A stretch of DNA of 6,457 nucleotides from Minisyncoccota bacterium. Lineage in GTDB: Bacteria; Patescibacteriota; Minisyncoccia; Minisyncoccales; PEYH01. The notes beneath the pieces were generated by a model. That model had not been told where the DNA came from, did not search any database, and saw only the letters and a list, made by a program, of their open reading frames with translations. The stretch lies in assembly GCA_028713795.1 (NCBI GenBank), contig JAQTNP010000029.1:1-6457 (forward strand). The letters are read 5' to 3'. Every line of letters begins with the position of its first letter. Within the stretch, counting starts at the first letter, position 1. Below are positions 3,991-6,457 of the stretch, piece after piece. A program made the position numbers and the translations under genes.

Positions 3991-4611
3991 TTAGGAAACT
4001 AAATTAAGGTATGCTTCTTGATATATTTCTACTGTTTTTTTGGCAGTATCTTTGCTAACATTCATGTAATCTTTCATCAATAATTCGTCCAGAACCCTTC
4101 TGGCGCTGTCTAATCTGCCTATCTTTTTAATAATATCTTCTGGCAGATTCTCCATCTTGTCTCTTAAGTTCCTCCCTAATATCCCTATATCGTCAAACCT
4201 TCTATTTAGTATCTTGTCTGCCTCAATAATGGCAAGGCGCAAATCCATATCTTTCCCAGAATCTATTCTGTCAAATATCTTTTTCCAGTTATCATCAGAA
4301 ATCAAAGGCTCTGGCTCGAATAATTCTTCATCCTCTACTCTTCTGAATTCCTCTGCCATCAATGGTTCAGGCATCTTTACCGCCTGCTTCTTTTTTTCTT
4401 TTTTTCTTCTCTTCCAGTCATAGTAATCATCAAGATTAACAAAATATTTTAAATACAGATAGTCGGTGAAGATGGAAAAATATATGATTCCCAATGCCAT
4501 TAGAATGCAAAGCCCTATTGAAATATATTTAAAAGGCAAAAGCCAATGAACAACCCTTTTATAGGTAATTGCATTAAGAAAATCCATTACTGCACTTATC
4601 GGATCTGTCAT
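3991..4611 (-). CDS. Hypothetical one-helix membrane protein with a charged cytoplasmic domain (206 aa)
   Basis: I cannot name a function. Residues 1-27 are weakly amphipathic and 28-49 form one clear membrane helix (ISIGLCILMALGIIYFSIF core). An aromatic patch (YLYLKYF) follows, then a very basic run at 67-76 (WKRRKKEKKK) that should stay in the cytoplasm. A flexible acidic linker (80-105) leads into a helical C-terminal domain (107-206) that includes DLRLAIIEADKILNRRFDDIG. That LAIIEADKIL-type block reminds me of uncharacterised membrane proteins in Parcubacteria; this is recollection, not a search result. The start codon overlaps the gatA stop in ATGA (4611-4608), so translation should be coupled to gatA. 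It occupies the place where gatB often stands but has no resemblance to GatB. Confidence 0.88.
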   Translation of the reverse strand: MTDPISAVMDFLNAITYKRVVHWLLPFKYISIGLCILMALGIIYFSIFTDYLYLKYFVNLDDYYDWKRRKKEKKKQAVKMPEPLMAEEFRRVEDEELFEPEPLISDDNWKKIFDRIDSGKDMDLRLAIIEADKILNRRFDDIGILGRNLRDKMENLPEDIIKKIGRLDSARRVLDELLMKDYMNVSKDTAKKTVEIYQEAYLNLVS

Positions 4612-6008
4612 ATTTTTTCAAATATTTTTCCAAAAGTAAATAAATTTTTCTCGTGGAATGCCGGCGCTACAAACTGAACTCCGAAAGGTAAACCGTCAAT
4701 CTCTGGTCCTGGAATAGATATGGCTGGAATACCGGCAATATTAGCAGGAACAGTCAATAAGTCAGCCATATACATTGATAAGGGATTAGCGATTCTCTCT
4801 CCAAACTTGAATGGCAGGGTTGGAGTAGTCGGCATCATCAATAAATCAACTTTTTTAAATGCATTCTTGAAATCATTGGCAATAACAGTTCTCACTTTCA
4901 AAGCTCTTAAATAGTAAGCATCATAATATCCTGCAGATAAACAATAGGTGCCAAGCATTATTCTTCTTTTAACTTCTTTTCCCAAGAAATCTTTCCTGGT
5001 TTTTAAATATGTATCAAGTAGATTGTCCGCAGAAGATCTTTTTCCATATTTTACCCCGTCATATCTGGCAAGGTTACTGGATACCTCTGCTGTCATTATT
5101 ATATAATAGCACGCCAAGCCATATTCCATATATGGCAAGCTGATTTCTTGTATCTCAATATTCTCTTTGCCTAATTTTTTAACTATATTATTAAATCCTT
5201 CCTTTATCTTTTCATCAATTCCCTCCCCCATGGCTTCTTTTACTATCCCGATCTTGAATTTCTTTGGAGTTTTGATCTCTACATCTCCACAGCTTGTAGA
5301 ATCCATACTGTCTTTTCCCTTTATCGCGTCAAAAACAATTTCTGCGTCTTCCACATTTCTAGCCAAGGGCCCTATCTGATCCAAAGATGAAGCCATGGCA
5401 ATCAAACCATGTCTTGAAACTCTTCCATATGTTGTCTTTAATCCAACAACTCCACAAAAGGCAGCCGGTTGCCTAATTGACCCTCCTGTATCAGAGCCCA
5501 AAGAAAAAGTACACAAATTTCCCGCTACAGCTGCGGCAGGACCGGCAGAAGAGCCACCTGGAACGCATCCTTCTGCTTTAGGATTCTTGATGGGAAAGAA
5601 TCCGGAATATTCTCCAGAAGATCCGATAGCAAATTCATCAAGATTTAATTTTCCCAAGAATACGCAATTTTCTTTTTCTAACCTGTCCACCACCCCTGCA
5701 TTATATGGAGCAATGTAATTATCTAAAACCTTGGATCCGGCAGTACATCTCTGCCCTGAAATCATGATATTATCTTTGATTCCGCAAGGAATACCGGCAA
5801 GCATTCCTAAGGATTTCTTTTCTCTTAATTCATCAACTTTTTTTGCATCTTCTATTGCCCTATCAGAAAATACAGATAAATAGGACCCAATCTCTTTATC
5901 CTCTTTTACAATCTTTTTCAAAAAACTTTCCGCTACATCTTTGGCGCAAAATTCTTTTTTGGCAAAGCCATTCTGTATTTCTTTTATCGTTAATCCAGTA
6001 ATATCCAT
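4608..6008 (-). CDS. gatA: Asp/Glu-tRNA amidotransferase subunit A (amidase)
   Basis: Glutaminase/amidase subunit of GatCAB, which frees ammonia from glutamine so that misacylated Glu-tRNAGln and/or Asp-tRNAAsn can be amidated. The protein is 466 aa, slightly shorter than the usual 480 or so. The amidase-signature catalytic set is complete: Lys78 (GIPCGIKDNI), cis-Ser153 (GGSSAGPAAA) and nucleophile Ser177 (GSDTGGSIRQPAAFCGVVGL). The spacing matches the K79/S154/S178 set of S. aureus GatA. The highly conserved KTTYGRVSRHGLIAMASSLDQIGP (191-214) and C-terminal GLPFGVQFVAP (439-449) are present. The ATG at 6008 follows the gatC stop by 2 nt with no clear SD, and the TGA overlaps the next gene's ATG. 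gatB is not adjacent. Which tRNAs it serves depends on whether GlnRS and AsnRS are present elsewhere. Confidence 0.97.
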   Translation of the reverse strand: MDITGLTIKEIQNGFAKKEFCAKDVAESFLKKIVKEDKEIGSYLSVFSDRAIEDAKKVDELREKKSLGMLAGIPCGIKDNIMISGQRCTAGSKVLDNYIAPYNAGVVDRLEKENCVFLGKLNLDEFAIGSSGEYSGFFPIKNPKAEGCVPGGSSAGPAAAVAGNLCTFSLGSDTGGSIRQPAAFCGVVGLKTTYGRVSRHGLIAMASSLDQIGPLARNVEDAEIVFDAIKGKDSMDSTSCGDVEIKTPKKFKIGIVKEAMGEGIDEKIKEGFNNIVKKLGKENIEIQEISLPYMEYGLACYYIIMTAEVSSNLARYDGVKYGKRSSADNLLDTYLKTRKDFLGKEVKRRIMLGTYCLSAGYYDAYYLRALKVRTVIANDFKNAFKKVDLLMMPTTPTLPFKFGERIANPLSMYMADLLTVPANIAGIPAISIPGPEIDGLPFGVQFVAPAFHEKNLFTFGKIFEKI

Positions 6009-6010
6009 AA

Positions 6011-6286
6011 TTAAAACACAGGTTTAGTTTTTACATGCTTTCCTTCTTTCTGTGGACAATTATCCAAGAGGTCTTTTTTAAATTCTTTTGGATTATCCTT
6101 CCTGAAAATATTCTTTAAATCAAAAGAGTGGGTAGTTGGCTCTACTCCTTCAACATCTATCTCTTTTAATTTCTCAATGTAATCAAGAATAGAAGAAAGG
6201 TCTTTTCTCATTGACTCAATATCAATATCATTAAATTCTATTCTTGCCAGCTTAGATATTTTTTCTACTTCTTCTTTGGTCAGCAT
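6011..6286 (-). CDS. gatC: Asp/Glu-tRNA amidotransferase subunit C
   Basis: Small subunit that wraps around GatA and stabilises the GatA-GatB interface of the tRNA-dependent amidotransferase. The protein is 91 aa, close to the family norm of about 95. The N-terminal helical region (LTKEEVEKISKLARIEF, then a long helix to about residue 43) is followed by the hallmark GVEPTTHSFDLKNIFRKD (47-64) and a C-terminal extended tail ending KTKPVF, matching the usual order. The ATG at 6286 is 5 nt after the mreB stop with no good SD, and the stop is 2 nt before gatA. It is therefore the second visible gene of a compact mreB-gatC-gatA-membrane-protein operon. Confidence 0.95.
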   Translation of the reverse strand: MLTKEEVEKISKLARIEFNDIDIESMRKDLSSILDYIEKLKEIDVEGVEPTTHSFDLKNIFRKDNPKEFKKDLLDNCPQKEGKHVKTKPVF

Positions 6287-6291
6287 ATTAT

Positions 6292-6457
6292 TTACTTAGG
6301 GGCTTGCAAATCCTCTGGCTCTATCAAAACCTCTTCTAATTCATCTAAGCTTTCTAGAACCAGGCCAGCTCCTCTGACAATAGCAGTTAAAGGATCTTCA
6401 ACAATTTTAGTTGGTATCTTCGTTTCTTTAGTAATTAAAGCATCTAATCCTTTTAAT
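6292..6457 (-). CDS. mreB: Rod shape-determining protein MreB, C-terminal 54 residues only
   Basis: Actin-like ATPase that polymerises under the membrane and guides cell-wall elongation. Only the 3' end is inside the window: 54 residues and a TAA at 6294-6292. LKGLDALITKETKIPTKIVE followed by DPLTAIVRGAGLVLESLDEL matches the end of MreB subdomain IA (family pattern roughly LxGLDxLIxxETGxPVxxAxDPLxxVxxGxGxxLE). The acidic tail (EEVLIEPEDLQAPK) is somewhat longer than in E. coli MreB. It lies 5 nt ahead of gatC on the same strand. An MreB paralogue such as Mbl cannot be ruled out from this fragment. Confidence 0.9.
   Translation of the reverse strand, partial: LKGLDALITKETKIPTKIVEDPLTAIVRGAGLVLESLDELEEVLIEPEDLQAPK

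Noticed and set aside
3979..3995. Terminator after the membrane-protein gene
   Set aside because: CCTA/TAGG followed by TTTTT exists, but the stem is 4 bp with a 2-nt loop, too small to be credible.

Overview
The window looks like a piece of chromosome from an AT-rich bacterium with a reduced genome, most likely a member of the Candidate Phyla Radiation (Patescibacteria, Parcubacteria-like). That placement is inference. It rests on a shortened PheT that lacks the usual N-terminal tRNA-binding domain, weak or absent Shine-Dalgarno (SD) sequences before the core genes, tRNAs with no encoded CCA, and an orphan one-helix membrane protein of a type I associate with Parcubacteria. TGA is used as a stop (gatA), so the genetic code looks standard.

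Layout, left to right. Positions 1-2762, minus strand: pheT (cut by the left edge) and pheS, the two subunits of phenylalanyl-tRNA synthetase, driven by a promoter just before pheS that leaves almost no leader. Positions 2819-3627: a GC-richer island of two divergent transcription units whose -35 boxes overlap. The minus-strand unit is a roughly 300-nt structured RNA with a closing helix, internal hairpins and an intrinsic terminator; I cannot assign it to a known family. The plus-strand unit has a near-consensus promoter, a good SD, a small ORF with strong GC3 bias that appears to continue in the -1 frame, and a strong terminator. Positions 3648-3932, minus strand: three tRNA genes, transcribed in the order initiator-like Met, a second CAT tRNA, then Asp(GTC). 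Both CAT tRNAs depart from the canonical tRNA core. Positions 3991-6457, minus strand: an operon reading mreB (3' end only), gatC, gatA and the membrane protein, with tight spacing and an ATGA overlap.

How the parts work together. Most of the window serves translation: PheRS charges tRNA-Phe, GatCA are two subunits of the amidotransferase that makes Gln-tRNAGln and/or Asn-tRNAAsn, and three tRNAs lie between. gatB, the third subunit gene, is not in the window. MreB is the actin-like cell-shape protein. The divergent island at 2819-3627 is the least explained part and the best candidate for something undescribed.
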